A stretch of DNA of 64,000 nucleotides from Aulostomus chinensis (GCA_037954235.1 JBBMOA010000012.1:1688001-1752000); one strand, 5' to 3'; positions 49,956 through 62,484 are shown, counted from the stretch's first letter. The notes: generated by a model not told the origin, from the letters alone. Made by a program: numbers and translations.

Positions 49956-50970
49956 CAGCACCAAATCAAAAGCCCTTGTCTTCAAAGACCAATAATTCCT
50001 TGACAAAAAGCAATTTTTTTAGAGAAGAATTTTAATTTTAAGAAAGAAAATATGAATTCTCATTTCTTCCTTTTTCAATACTGTCTAACATTCAGATCCC
50101 AGTCAAGGATATTTTCTTAGAGGAAAGAGCATGATGCTAATTCAGCATCAGCATCTGAAGCACCAGTGTTTGCCTTGAGGCCTGCCCTGGGTGACAGCCG
50201 AGCAGCAGCAACTTCAGACGAACCGTCCATCAGAGTGGCTGACGTGAGCTGGCATGCGCACAGTAAATAGTTGGAGGTTATTGGCTCGTGTCCATCTTTT
50301 TTTTCCACAGTGGAGTGATGGTGAGAGTCACAAATCGTCTCAACAGGCCTTGATGATGAGCTGCTACATGTAGGAAAGAAGTACCACAGTGAAAATACAA
50401 CAGTGACCATCAGTTTTAGTGCTAAAAGAACTGCGAGGAATCAACACCAGTGTGACGCTCAAAGCTAATGCTAAGATACATGGAATCTTAACATGGGCCT
50501 CAGAACATGCTGGAATTCAGAGCTGCTGTGCCTCATGTTTTCATATAGATGCACCTCCGTCACCCACCTTACCGCAGTGCTCAGTAAGTTCATCGCCACT
50601 GGTTTTATGTAATTGCGGTTCACAGCGCGTCGAGTTTATGTCTATGGTAACATTCCTGTGCCACCAGGGGGATGATGCAGTGATTTACGCCAGCTGAAGT
50701 AGAATGTTGAGGAACAAGGAAATAACTTCAGATTACCCCAAACATTATCTGACAAAATGGATCAAGTTGTGACAGTCAAAGAGAGGTTTTGTGGATGTTG
50801 TGTAACACTCAAAACAATTTATTCTCCGTTTCACTTAGCGACATTTGCAACAGCGTAGGCTACCATGGATGCAACACTGAGTTGAGGTTCTTTGGAAAAA
50901 CCTCCGAAATCCAAAGAAGAAAACTGATGGAAAAAAAGAGACATTTTTGGTGGATGGTGGGAAAGTGAAT
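49956..50970. other. No recognisable gene
   Basis: Contains minus-strand frame 50,117-50,410 (97 codons) with no recognisable domain. No splice-supported exon was seen. Confidence 0.4.
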
Positions 50971-50971
50971 G

Positions 50972-51262
50972 AGGCGGCCCGGTGGAGCAGTGGTCCTCAC
51001 TGAGGCCCCCCAGCAAGAAGGTTCCTGTTCCTGCTGGGTTCTCTCTGGTACTCCAGCTTCCTCCACAGTCCAAAGACATCAAGAGGGACCAGGTTAATCC
51101 AGACTCTAAATTGACCGTAGGCGTGGCTGGGAGAGCCAATGGTTGTCTGTCTCTATGTGTTGGCCCTGCCATGGACTGGTGACCTGTCCAGGGGGAAGGC
51201 TGCTGGGATAGGCTCCACCCCCACCACCCTCAACAGGAATAAGCGGAAGACAATGGATGGAA
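50972..51262 (+). repeat. tRNA-like SINE copy, internally deleted
   Basis: Single head followed directly by TTCCTGTTCCTGCTGGGTTC, so the B-box region is missing. Body and tail are as in the array SINEs. Confidence 0.8.
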
Positions 51263-52121
51263 AGTGAATATGAGTAATTGTCCAGTGTGCGGTGGAGATG
51301 AAGGACTCACCTGGAACCTTCTTATATGAAACGGGATTTCTCTTCCTGCTGTAAGAACAAAACAAGATCATCTTCCCTCATCAGGTGCGAATCATTTCTC
51401 CTCAGGTCTTGACTGATGATGAGTGTGTTGCTTAACACGCCATGTTGCATCTGCTGATGACGTGCCGGACGTCACTGCTACTATATGTGTTGTAGCACTG
51501 TATTAAGAAATGTTCTTACTGTGTTGGACAGCGATGCTCTTTATGGTTTCACCGTTCGTCAGACATTGATGTTTCAGTGAAAGGGTTCCGTCCCATGAAG
51601 CAGGGTTAGATACATTGGTGAATGTTGTGGGAAAGTTCTTTGCTAATTCCTCCGAATCAGTCAGGTGACATTCTGGAATGGTTGTCACACCCAGGGATTG
51701 ATGACTCACTGTCATTTATCTGACGCTCAGTGAATTTACTATCACGCCATTCCCCCACAGGCCTGCTGATGGCTCTGAGAGAACGTGTCATCATACCTCG
51801 ACCTTACAGGTAAACGAGTCATAGAATGTGGAGAGTTGGTTCTTTCCTCCCACCTCTGGGCTGATACAGTCAGCCACCTCAGTCTATTGAGACATTAAGC
51901 CCCGCCCACACCAGAGCAGCTTTTTTGGGGGGCTTTGTAGAGGCCTCGGGTAGAGGCGAAGAACTTTAACATTAAACCTTGGAGTCTGACATGTAGTATA
52001 AGAACAGTAAAAGCTAAACTGCAGTTGTTGCTGCTCATCAGCTGAAACCCTGATAAATAACCCTCTGACAACTCAATCAAATTATTAATTCATAACTAAA
52101 TAAGGAGGCGTGGTCATCACT
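51263..52121. other. No recognisable gene
   Basis: Unique-looking spacer between two SINE copies. I see nothing to annotate. Confidence 0.4.
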
Positions 52122-52425
52122 GTTGTGGGTGGAGCCCCGGCTGCAGCACGGGGTCTTTCTGGGTGAGTCTCCATGTTCTCCCTGTTCCTGCTGGGTTCTC
52201 TCTGGTACTCCAGCTTCCTCCACAGTCCAAAGACATCAAGAGGGACCAGGTTAATCCAGACTCTAAATTGACCGTAGGCGTGGCTGGGAGAGCCAATGGT
52301 TGTCTGTCTCTATGTGTTGGCCCTGCCATGGACTGGTGACCTGACCAGGCTGCTGGGATAGGCTCCACCCCCACCACCCTGAACAGGAGAAGAGGGGGAA
52401 CATGGAGGGATGGAGGGAGGGATGG
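52122..52425 (+). repeat. tRNA-like SINE copy, head truncated
   Basis: Begins within the head (TTGTGGGTGGAGCCCCGGCT) and continues through the body to a GGAG/GGAT-rich tail. It has an 11-base deletion near the 3' end (CTGACCAGGCTGCTGGG). Confidence 0.8.
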
Positions 52426-52470
52426 AACTAAATAAGGTATTTACTGTATGCTTGAACATTGATCTATCAG

Positions 52471-53062
52471 TCAGGAGTCAGGTATAAACTGCCTCCTGAG
52501 GGCTCTTCCTGAGAGGACCCACATGACCATCTGAACCAATCTCAGCTCAGCCAGGCTGACAGACCAGGGACGCTCTGAGGGCTTGGCCCCCTTCAGCTCC
52601 TCACTGATGAGGTTCCTCTCCTTCGGTCCTCTGTCCTGTCCTCCAGCTCCAGACTCTCCTCCCTCACCAGGGCCTCCCTGAGTCTGGCCCTTGATGTTAG
52701 CTATGTTAGCTAACATCAAAGCCAAACACAACCAAAGGTGCTCTTCAGTCGCACCTACGGAGGTCAGTTCTACTGTGGACGGTCTGCTGATGTAACCAAG
52801 CAGCTCTGTTGGATGGAGCATAACAAGCACAACAGTCTGGTGACATGGTGACTACAGGCAGGGGAGCGCTCAGCGCTCCAGCCATCAGGTTCATGTTGTA
52901 GAACCACCAGGTTCTCCTGTCACAGCCATGAGCCATGAGGCTGTTAGGTTTTGCAACGTTGCCCTCTTGTGTTGATGCAGTGATATTAAAGAAGGTTTCC
53001 ATCTGCGAGGAGCCTGAGGGGTGGAGGAGGTGACAGCAAAGGTCATAAAGGTCATGAAACAT
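52471..53062 (-). other. Unrecognised open region, two overlapping frames
   Basis: Two minus-strand frames (119 and 105 codons) overlap at 52,745-52,830. The composition is not obviously repetitive, but I recognise no domain and see no convincing splice sites. It could be a decayed exon, a repeat, or chance. Confidence 0.2.
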
Positions 53063-53229
53063 TTGCGTTTGATCTTGTCGATCTCAAGCACAGCTCTCGT
53101 TTCAGTTCATGGTTCTGAATCAGGTCAGCAGAGGGACACGATCCCAAAGTTTAACAACGACCCACGTTTCTCTTTGCTTTCGCAGATCTTCCCGAGGGAC
53201 GGCCAGGAGAAACCTGACTGCTGACTCAC

Positions 53230-53772
53230 AGGGAGAGGAGCGAGGTGGGTGAGGAGCGAGGTGGGACAGGAGCGAGGTGGGAGAGGAGCGAGGTGGGACA
53301 GGAGCGAGGTGGGACAGGAGCGAGGTGGGAGAGGAGCGAGGTGGGACAGGAGCGAGGTGGGACAGGAGCGAGGTGGGACAGGAGCAAGGTGGGAGAGTGG
53401 GAGAGGAGCGAGGTGGGACAGGAGCGAGGTGGGAGAGGAGCGAGGTGGGACAGGAGCGAGGTGGGACAGGAGCGAGGTGGGAGAGGAGCGAGGTGGGAGA
53501 GGAGCGAGGTGGGACAGGAGCGAGGTGGGACAGGAGCGAGGTGGGAGAGGAGCGAGGTGGGACAGGAGCGAGGTGGGAGAGGAGCGAGGTGGGACAGGAG
53601 CGAGGTGGGAGAGGAGCGAGGTGGAAGAGGAGCGAGGTGGGACAGGAGCGAGGTGGGAGAGGAGCGAGGTGGGACAGGAGCGAGGTGGGAGAGGAGCGAG
53701 GTGGGACAGGAGCGAGGTGGGAGAGGAGCGAGGTGGGACAGGAGCGAGGTGGGACAGGAGCGAGGTGGGAGC
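53230..53772. repeat. 16-bp G-rich minisatellite
   Basis: About 33 copies of GGAGCGAGGTGGGACA or GGAGCGAGGTGGGAGA in irregular alternation. Sixteen bases is not a multiple of 3, so all plus frames repeat every 48 bases. This makes long open frames on both strands, up to 254 codons on the minus strand. Confidence 0.95.
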
Positions 53773-54059
53773 GCAGCTTCGACGGCTCAGCAGGTGAGCT
53801 CCTGCTTTGACAGGTAAAGACTGGACACTTGTGTCTTCATATGACTGCAGGAAGCCGTCATCAGGGCTGACGTGTGGCTGAGAGAACATGTCAGGATCGT
53901 CATGTGACTGGTGGGCTACAGGAGAGGATCAGCTCAGCAGCAGCAGGCGCCGGTGCAGGTGCCGGTGTTGGTAAACTGTCAACCAACCTGGAATCTACAG
54001 CTGCATGGGTCACACTGGCAGGTTCCTCCACTTTTATTCCTTTTGTCTGACAATGAATG

Positions 54060-54290
54060 AGTGAATGCAACTCTAGAGGGCAGCAGATACCAGCACAATT
54101 CTGAAATGTACTTCACAGTATTTCTCTGGCAGTAGTAAAAGTACACAGCAATGAAACAGAGGTGTGTCTCAGTGTCCATAGATGCAACATTTAAAATGAC
54201 CAAAAATACAGAAGACAGTAAGTGATCCTCTTTAATCAGAACCGAACTAACAAGGAGGGTGTTTCTTTTAAAGGAGCAGTTCCACACTCT
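54060..54290 (-). repeat. Dispersed repeat, second copy of 8370-8830
   Basis: The reverse complement matches both blocks of the copy near 8.4-8.8 kb without the 270-base interruption. Confidence 0.75.
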
Positions 54291-54299
54291 GCCAGTTCT

Positions 54300-54538
54300 G
54301 TCCTAGAGACGGTCCGATACCAGCTGGAACACAATATCTTGTTGCTGAACAAATTATTTGAGTTCAGTTAAAGTCAATTCAGTCTGATCGGAGGTCTGAT
54401 GTCTGGTTAGAGTTTAAAACTAAACAGAGTTTCAAAGAAACTGGTCTGGTCTGGGGTCTCAGGTCTGAGGCTGGTCTGTCTCTTTAAGAAACTCTTGGCT
54501 GTTTTTAGAGCAGAGGCCATCAGTAAAAATAGCCTGGT
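54300..54538. other. No recognisable gene
   Basis: Nothing recognisable beyond short CTGGTCTG-like repeats. Confidence 0.4.
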
Positions 54539-54588
54539 GTGTGGTGGTGGTGGTGGTGGTGGTGGTGGTGGTGGGGGCGGGGGGGGGT
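54539..54588. repeat. (GGT)n and G-run
   Basis: About ten GGT triplets followed by GGGGGCGGGGGGGG, a possible G-quadruplex former on the plus strand. Confidence 0.95.
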
Positions 54589-55690
54589 ATGGTCCAGCAT
54601 GCAGGCCCTGACCTGAACATGTATGGAACCTGAACCCTTCAGAGGCTGATGCTGCATTCAGGTGCTGCTGGCAAACTCTCCATTCCTCACATATTTGAGC
54701 TGCGTTTCGGGGTCTGGGATGGTGAGGGACAAAAGGTTCAAAAGGTCAACCCTTTGATTCTCTCTCCTTCACTTCTCTTCCTCTCGTCTTTCTTTGCTCT
54801 TTATCCATCGTTCAATCCATCAAATCGGACCAGAATACATGGAGATTCTATTGAAATAAATTTTAAACAGCTGAATAATTTTTACCACGAATGACTTCCT
54901 GTGTAAAAGACACACAGAGCAGGTAAATGTTGGAGCAGGTCACCTGCGTCTTAAAGCTACAGAGCAGCAAAGGAAGCATCACTCGCCTTCACGCTGCTGG
55001 AGGCTCGCAGGCTGAGGGGCCAGTTGGTGGAAGCGTTTCCTTTTCTCCATCGTTGTCTGGTGTGCCAAACCAACCGGTCAACGACCAGAGCATCGTTTCA
55101 GCTGTGGTAGAAGCTCCTTCAGTAAAAGTACAAATAAAAGTACTCTGGCAGAAGTACAAGTCTCCAATCAGAATCAGTATCAGCTTCTTTTTTTTGTAGC
55201 ACAAACAAGGACTTTGACTCCGGTTTACTGAGCTCTCTTTGAAAACAAGTTGTGTCGAGGTTCAAACTCAGCCTTCGAAATTCTCATCAAGTAAAAGTAG
55301 AGAAGGATTTGATTTTGAGTGAACTTGCATGTTTTATAAACAAAAGTACACACTGTACATGATATTTGTGTATTCTGTAGCAGGAGGGAGTTCAAGCCTC
55401 CAACTGTTGACCTCTAAAGGTCGCGGTCAAGATTCACAGCGTCCCAGTTCAAAGCGTCTTTCTTCAGGTTTTCTCCACAAAGCTGAGAGTAAATGACTGC
55501 TCCTACAAACTGATCAGAAATCTGATCTGAATTCCTTTGGATGTACTACCATTTTGAACTTCAAATGAAGTACAAATACTTCAACAGTGTACAGTATTCC
55601 CATTGTTGTTGTATGTTGTTCCACTCAGCTGGAGTTTCCCCTCTCTAGTACATGAATATCATGAACCTTCTGTGTGTCTCTGAGTTAATG
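54589..55690. other. Region upstream of lrrfip1, no gene recognised
   Basis: Only short frames without recognisable domains. Confidence 0.4.
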
Positions 55691-55694
55691 ATGA

Positions 55695-56350
55695 AGCCGA
55701 ACCCTGAGCTCACTCTTGAGCCGCGAGGAGCAGGAGTGTGACGTAGCCGTGCAGCAGACGCTCGCGTTTCCCACAGCACATGAAGGCAACGCGGGTGAGT
55801 TACTCGGTAGTTCGAGTCCCTCAGCCTCCCGGAGTAACCAGAACAGTCTGATCAAGTCTTTCTGGAGTTCAGGGAAACTGTTTCATCGTCGGGTTCATCT
55901 CAGCGCGGGACTCGAACCGGACCCTGGAGGTTTCGGCAGCTGTGGACGCCGCGCTGACGCACGTGGGGACCCACAGCTGTCAATCAGAGTTTAAGTTCGT
56001 CGGTAAAAGTCAGGAAGAGAGAGAGCAGAGGCACCGGCGACGGCCAGCCGCCTCTGACCGCCTTCTCACCGGACTTCTCAGCGCCTCATGAGCGCCGCTA
56101 GCTAACCGCCGACCCCCCGGCTGGATTACCGGAGAACCGAGTTACCGACACCGAGGGACCGGATACGTGTAGCGGGGAAGATGGGCACCCAGGGCGCGGG
56201 ACGGAAGAGAACCACCAACAAGGAACGGTCGACGGCGGAGGACGATGCTTTGAACCTCATCGCCAGAGAGGTGAGTGTAGGCGCCCCGGTGACACAGGAC
56301 CCCAGAACCTCCACCCAGACCCCGGACCCCGGACCGGGACGCTTCCGGGT
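55695..56350 (+). promoter_or_regulatory. lrrfip1: CpG-rich promoter and 5' UTR of lrrfip1
   Basis: CpG dinucleotides are dense from about 55,720 to 56,350, unlike the CpG-poor flanks, and there is no TATA box close to the start codon. This fits a housekeeping-type CpG island. A possible alternative non-coding exon ends at about 55,793 (AACGCGG before GTGAGTTAC). Confidence 0.6.
56181..56270 (+). CDS. lrrfip1: LRRFIP1-like, first coding exon (gene continues beyond the window)
   Basis: Thirty codons, MGTQGAGRKRTTNKERS to ALNLIARE, end exactly at a GTGAGTG donor in phase 0. This is the conserved N-terminus of the LRRFIP1/LRRFIP2 family; MGTQG and the TAEDDALN stretch favour LRRFIP1. The protein is a cytoplasmic coiled-coil partner of Flightless-I, reported to sense nucleic acids and to modulate Toll-like signalling. 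The next exon, expected to start with AEARLAAKR, is not present in the remaining 7.7 kb, so the first intron is long and runs off the right edge. The ATG sits in a purine-rich context (GGGAAGATGG). Confidence 0.85.
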
Positions 56351-56449
56351 TGCCAGAGGTTCTGTCTCACGGTTTAAATCAGAACTTGTTCTCCTTTCCC
56401 CGTCCATTACGTTCTCTGTTAGCGGGACGTCAGGAAATACTGATGCACC

Positions 56450-56492
56450 GAGTGTGTGTGTGTGCGCGTGTGTGTGTGTGCGCGTGTGTGTG
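56450..56492. repeat. GT/GC microsatellite
   Basis: GTGTGTGTGTGCGCGTGTGT pattern, a potential Z-DNA former close to the lrrfip1 start. Confidence 0.9.
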
Positions 56493-57394
56493 CCGTCAAC
56501 ACAAAATGGCTCATATCAGCGTCTCGGTAAAGTGCAGTATTTGTTACAGGCTGCTGTGTTTCAGAATACCACTTCAAATAGAATATTGTAGTACTGCCTA
56601 ACTTTTTTGTCCCCTCTAAACGCGGTGCTGGCCTTCGGTGTTGATTCACCGACAGAGAGGCGGAGACTTGCTGATATCGATGGTAACCGATCACCGACGA
56701 TACCGGTGACTATTGGCTGATGAGCTGGTTTTCATCAGGTCAGTGCGGAAGGTTCCTTTCAGCCGGACCTGGACTCGGTATCAGTCCCTTTGTCTCATCA
56801 AACCCTAAAACTTCATCAGAGCATCAAACAAACTCTTCAGCTGCCTCATTCCTTCTCAACCCAAAAACATCAGATTCACTGTCATGAAGCGAGCTGGTGA
56901 TCAGAGCAGCAGGAGGTTCTCCTCTCCGGAACCATCGAGTCAAGCTCCTCAGCATCGTGACAGTGGAGAACAGTGTGTCAGACATGATTCACTCCTTCAT
57001 GTCACCGCGACGCAGAGTTTGGGAAAGAAATTGTTCCAGAAATGGCGGCGTCACTGATGAGCGTGCAGGAGCAGCTGATGTTCTAACTGGGAGGTTCTGT
57101 GTTCTGACCCTCGGCAGCTGCTTCCAACAGGTGCTGAGGTGACGCGTCTGAGTTGGGCCGGACCAGTGAAGAACATGATCCCAGTCAGAACCCCTGAGGC
57201 AACAAGACAGTCTGTCAGAGGGGCGGAGTCAGCCCTCACCTGTAGCGCTCCCTCGCATGATGTCACAGCTGTCGGGTGAATGAGTAAACCTTGTGGACGC
57301 CTGTAGTGACGACTAGCGTCCAGAACCCTGAACACACCACTGCTCCCACGAGTTGAGTTGAGCTGAAAGGTGAGGGAGCGAGTGAGAGTGAACA

Positions 57395-57420
57395 CGTGTG
57401 TGTGTGTGTGTGTGTGTGTG
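57395..57420. repeat. (GT)n microsatellite
   Basis: About 13 GT dinucleotides. Confidence 0.95.
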
Positions 57421-57914
57421 AGAGTTACAGGTAAAACATCATGGTCCTTGGACACCCACCCCACCCCTCAGATTGCCTGCTATGTTTTCTGGTCACGGCG
57501 TTCTTGTCATTACATCACATGTCACTCAGGTGGCAGCTGATTGGATGGCTGGGGAGGTCCACAGCTGGGAACAGGAAGTAGACAGCAAATGTTCCCGCAC
57601 GTTGCTCCTTTGATCCAAACTAGATGTCAGAGATCAAAGAGCTTCTGTTGACGAGATCAGAGCTGCAGGCAGCAGCTGCACCACCTGAGGAGCTCAGCTC
57701 AACCAACAAAGCCTCCTGGCTGGTTTGTTGGTGCCTCTTAGTTCAGGTCACTGAAGAACCCGCAGCTCAAGCCTGGTGCTGTGAAGCATCAACATTAAAG
57801 GCTCGGGCAAACGTCCCATTGTGGAACATTGTCCAGTCTGAGCCGCTTTCTACCGCGCTGTGGTGAGAACACGAACTCCTGGGGTGTTGGGTGGAACGGC
57901 GAGCTGCACTCGCT

Positions 57915-58139
57915 CTAACCGGACGTGTCAGCAACTTTGCACATCACTGATGTAAACGTGTAGTCGCGTCTGAAGCCGTTCCCAGGGCGGTACTCAGCGA
58001 CCAGCGGCAGGATATCAGCTACACAGCTCTGCAGCTGCTGCCTGTCCCTGCTCGGTGGCGGCGTAGGTCCAGGAAGATTCTGTGGCTCAGCCATTGTTGG
58101 CAGTGGCAGCGGCAGGGATAGGGGTTGGCTGCGTGTCAC
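57915..58139 (-). other. Short antisense open frame, unrecognised
   Basis: A 74-codon frame with an internal MAEPQNLPGPTPPPSRDRQQ start and a YRPGNGFRRDY stretch. It has a more protein-like composition than its surroundings, but I recognise no family and see no promoter or introns. It may be a fragment of a retrocopy or transposon. Confidence 0.25.
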
Positions 58140-58504
58140 AGCTGTGTAGCAGAGAATCTGTGCCTTTAAGTATCAGAGGGGTCAGGTCCCTGGCTGGTGC
58201 TCCTCTGACAGGACGCCATAACCCCCCTGATGAGTTGGCCTGTTCTGCAGGAGTTTAAAAATAGACCATCCTGAAAGATCAGCTGTTGCTGCAGCCTAGT
58301 TTAGATCAGGAACTGTGGCAGGAGGAGGAGGAACGCAGCGGTGATTGTTGCTCTTCCCTCATGACGAGGCTCGGATCAGTCCAGGGGAGAGCAGCCGCTG
58401 AGGTCTGCAGCGTCCGTCACTGGCGTTTGGTCTCGTCACACTGGAAGAGCTGACTGGCGTATCTTGGTTGAGTGGCGATGCTGATTAGACGCGACAGAGA
58501 GAGA

Positions 58505-58720
58505 GAAACGTGATACTTCACCCAGCAAATGCATTTATCCTTCAAATACTCACTTAAAGGAGTGTGGAGCTCCTCCGTCACATCTTAGTGACTCCAGACT
58601 GCAGAAGGAGCCAGCCACGTACGTTTAGCTCGATGCTAACGGAGACCGAAAGCTCATAACAGCTAAACTGTCCCCCTCATCGTCTGGTAAAATCCACGTC
58701 TCCTTAATCTTGCCGGATTC
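58505..58720 (+). repeat. Dispersed repeat family X, copy 4
   Basis: Shares TTAGTGACTCCAGACTGCAG, GAGCCAGCCACGTA and GCTAACGGAGACCGA with the copy at 41,150 and the inverted copy at 47,555. Confidence 0.65.
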
Positions 58721-59774
58721 TTCTGGAGTGACCAAGAAGTCCTGCAGGAGGGAGAAACATCTCCTGGATACGACAAATAAGAGCTGTTGGGTGAACTATT
58801 TCTCAAACGTCATCCAGTAGTTATTGACCTGTAGGTGGTGTCAGGTACTAGTGGTTCCAGTTCTGGAACTTGGATGGGAGCCGACTCCCAAGGGTCCTGA
58901 GGGATATTCTGAAGGGTTTCTCCAGCTCGGGCTGGTAGTGAGGGAATCACTGGCCTGTCAGGGTGGATGTATAACAGCCAGCAGCAGCCTCTGTAAATAT
59001 TGATAGTAGTAGTAGAAGTAGAACTCGTAGTAAGATGTGCTTACGTTCCTTCATCTCTTCCATGTGTTGGAAAGTTCAAGCTAGCATAAATCTTCATTGT
59101 CTGTTTCCACTGGGATCCTTCTGTGAGCATCACAGTCGCTCCGTCTGCTCTGGATCAGAACCGGGTCTGCAGCTGCCGGTGTTTGACTCTTCTGGCTCTC
59201 TAATTCCTTCTTTTGTGCTTCAGGGTTCTCTGTCTGGTGCTTCCAGCTGCTAAAACGTCCCCGTTGGCTCCGTTCAAACATCTGGACTGCCGCTTCCGCC
59301 ACTTCCTCTTTGAGTGAATCCAGGAGGAAATGTGTCCTTTTTAACTTGGCTCTTTGTAGTTTTCATGCATCGTCTTTATCCTGGGAGCACAAACACTCTG
59401 AGTTTTTATGTGATGTTTGGATAGCTTGGCTCAATAGCGCCCCCCAGCTGCTGGACATGCAGGAAACCTGCGGTGTGCGTTGTCAGCAGGTCTGAGGTTT
59501 GACCCCCCTCACCGCAGTGAAATCCTGAATGCGCCCTGTTCAGGTGCAGGTGTGTGAGTGCATCACGTCACTTGCTGATGAGTCGTAGTTTTATTTGCAT
59601 CATTGGATGGTGGGGTGGTATTACATCTTTTCTTCATCTCTATTAAAGTTGTGTACTTGTACTGTACTTGTATACAGTCAGTACTCCATACAGCATACTA
59701 CCTGTGTCTTCATGTCTAAATACTTGACTAACCATTATACCAGCAACAGCCCCTTCACACACTGGTCCAAACAG

Positions 59775-59778
<4 letters not shown>

Positions 59779-59817
<39 letters not shown>
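59779..59817. repeat. (GT)n microsatellite
   Basis: About 19 GT dinucleotides. A shorter run lies at 59,881-59,899. Confidence 0.97.
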
Positions 59818-59821
<4 letters not shown>

Positions 59822-61435
59822 CCACAGACTCCAGTTGGCCTGACTCACGTCTCCTTAAAAGGAAGTGGAGGCATTTTAGTTTGTGTGTGTGTGTGTGTTG
59901 GCTTCCTCTTGGTGACATCATCAGGCCCTGCAGATTGTTATCACAAACTTCTTCCTGTTTATTCACTCAGTCCCACTTTTCCTCCTTCAGGGAGTGGGGG
60001 GGGGCAGGTGTGTGTGTGCACTTGTGCGCATGGCAGGGGGTGGTTCTGATTGACAGCAGCGATGAGGCTAAAGCTAGGACGACTAAACCAAGTCATGTTG
60101 CTAGGCGACTGGAGCAGGGCAGCGGCCGCTCCCAGAGATGTCTTCTGGCGTTGACGCTCCGCCCTGAATTTATTTGCACATTTGAATGTCAACCGTCAGC
60201 CTCTGAGGTGAAGGTGTGGCTTGGTTTCGATGACATCATGAATTTCAGCTTGATGCTGTGGATGCAGCCTCATATTTCCTGTTCAACCTGGTGGGAGAAA
60301 AACAAAATGATGGCGTCAGTCAGAGCGAGGAGGTGTGACCTGCTGTAGCTCACAATCACAGGAAGTTGCAGTACTTGTTAAAACTACCATGAGATGAAGT
60401 ACTGCTGTACTGCACAGACGCCCTGCCTGTTCTACTTCATGCTCATTTAAATGAGTTTTTCAGTTTAACAGAGAAATGTGACGTCACGGCGTCACCCTGC
60501 GAGCCCTCACAGCTGCGTTGTGTCACTTCCTGGGGGGTGATGCCCACTCCCATGATGCTTTGGGAGCAGCCAGACAGCGACGCCCACTGAAATTGTTGAT
60601 TGTCAAAGCTTCATGTACAAGTTGTAAATCACATTGTTGTTGTGTAACATCAGGGAAGCCAAATGTGTGTTGAGTTGAAGAGGGCTGAGCAGGGTCGCGA
60701 CCTCTGATGACCTCAGGGTCCCCACAGCTGACCTCACCGCTGCTGCCCACCCTCAGTTCCCCTTCATCTCTTGAACCAGTCTGAGGTTCCCCCTCCTGGT
60801 CCTGGACTTGGGTGTCCTGAGGTAGCTCCAGTTGTGATTTGTCACTTGATGAGTACAATGGACCTGATGAAGTAGCTCATCGGCTCCCAGAGGACAGCTG
60901 CCTCGCCGAGTCAGAGACGAGTCCATGTAGGTCGTTATTAATAGATCAGCGCTCGCGTGTTCTGGCCCAGTTAGTTTGGACCAGCATCCCCTGACGGGCC
61001 TGAGAGTCGCTACCTCAGTGTTGCTGCCAGACTATTAGTTCCTCGTGTTACAGCTTTGTTTTGCGTTTGTCGTTGGGGAAGGAGAACACGTGACTTCGAC
61101 AGCACATGCTAACAGAACACATTTAAGTCACGTCTGTGTTCCTCAGGTGACTTTATGTGTAACGCTCTTTAACGCTCTGACACCCAGAGAGCCACAATTT
61201 CGCACTCCTGGCCATCAGTAGGTGTTCTTGAGATGGGACAGACTCGTGCACAACACCAGCTTCTCTTGACCCTCTCACGTCGCCATACTTCCCTCAATTC
61301 CTCAAAATTGTAAAATTTGCCAAAACGTAAACTAAAAGCACTCTGGCTACTGTTGGGTGTGGTCTCAGAAGACTGCGTCCAGTCATTTCACAGGAAAGCC
61401 ACAGTCAACACTGATTGTCCTCATGTCCTGGTACC

Positions 61436-61451
61436 ACACACACACACACAC
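61436..61451. repeat. (CA)n microsatellite, short
   Basis: Eight CA dinucleotides. Confidence 0.9.
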
Positions 61452-62481
61452 AGCTGAACGAAAGGCAGCTGCGGAGGCTAAAGAGTTCATACAGTCATTG
61501 AAGCCTTTTCCTGGCCTGGAGAGGTTTTTTGAAAAAAATGTATAAAACCAGAAAATTTTGAAAAGGTGGTGTTGATGTACTCATGAGTACCCGAGTGTCG
61601 CCTGAATGTTCCTCTCAGGATGAACACAATGTGAATATCACTTGAATGAGCTGTTGGCTGAATCAGATGCAGAATATCAGATTTGAGCAGGAACTCCATC
61701 ATTGTCCATTCCTGAATGTACAGGCCAACATGGACGCCAACATCCAGCCAGTAAAGTTCCTGTAATTGAGGGAGCAGCTGTGAACCGCTGAGCTGGGACG
61801 CCGTCTGAGAGCAGCTTTTAGCCCTGGAGCCGGTCGCTGGACGGAGGGGGGGGGGGGGCAGCTGCTTTGTCCGCACACTCAAACCGCCACCTTCATGAAA
61901 GGTTCTAAGAGCTGGATCAGAACTGCTGGGAGCGTCTTGCTCCTCTGACACGGAAGATAAAATAACAGCACAAAGACTCCACATGCTGCGGCAGTCAGTC
62001 CTGGACGTAGCTACTCCTCCCAAGCAGTAGGTGGCGATGTTTCCCCTGATAGGCCATAAACAGGTTAAGCAGCGGCGCTGTTGTCAACGAAGACTATTAG
62101 TTAGCTTGAATAATGTGGATCAAGTGTATTTAACACTCGCTGCATCCTAATTGCCAAGCAGGTCTCAGAGGAGGTCGTCGGCTGTCCGAAACCACAACTG
62201 GCGTGAGAAGCGACCTCCTTCGCAACCTGAATTCCAGCCTAAACACAGGTTGCAGGAGTAGGCTGTAGCGGTAGGTCGTAGCAGGAGGACGTAGGTTGGT
62301 ACTTGGCAGTTCGGACGCAGCCCTGTAATGTCATCCACACTTACCCAGCTAGGTCAAGTAGTCATGTGACCTCTACCCTCATAAACAGATGTAGAGTAAC
62401 ATCTGAAGATCTGAGGCTGAGCATATTCGTCTGAGAAAATGAAATGAGCATTGTGTCATTTGCTGTAGAAATATGTGATAT

Positions 62482-62484
<3 letters not shown>

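Noticed and set aside
53125..53889. Long open frames (254 codons minus, 177-190 codons plus) over the 16-bp array
   Set aside because: All frames are open because stop codons are missing from the repeat unit; composition is purely that of the repeat.
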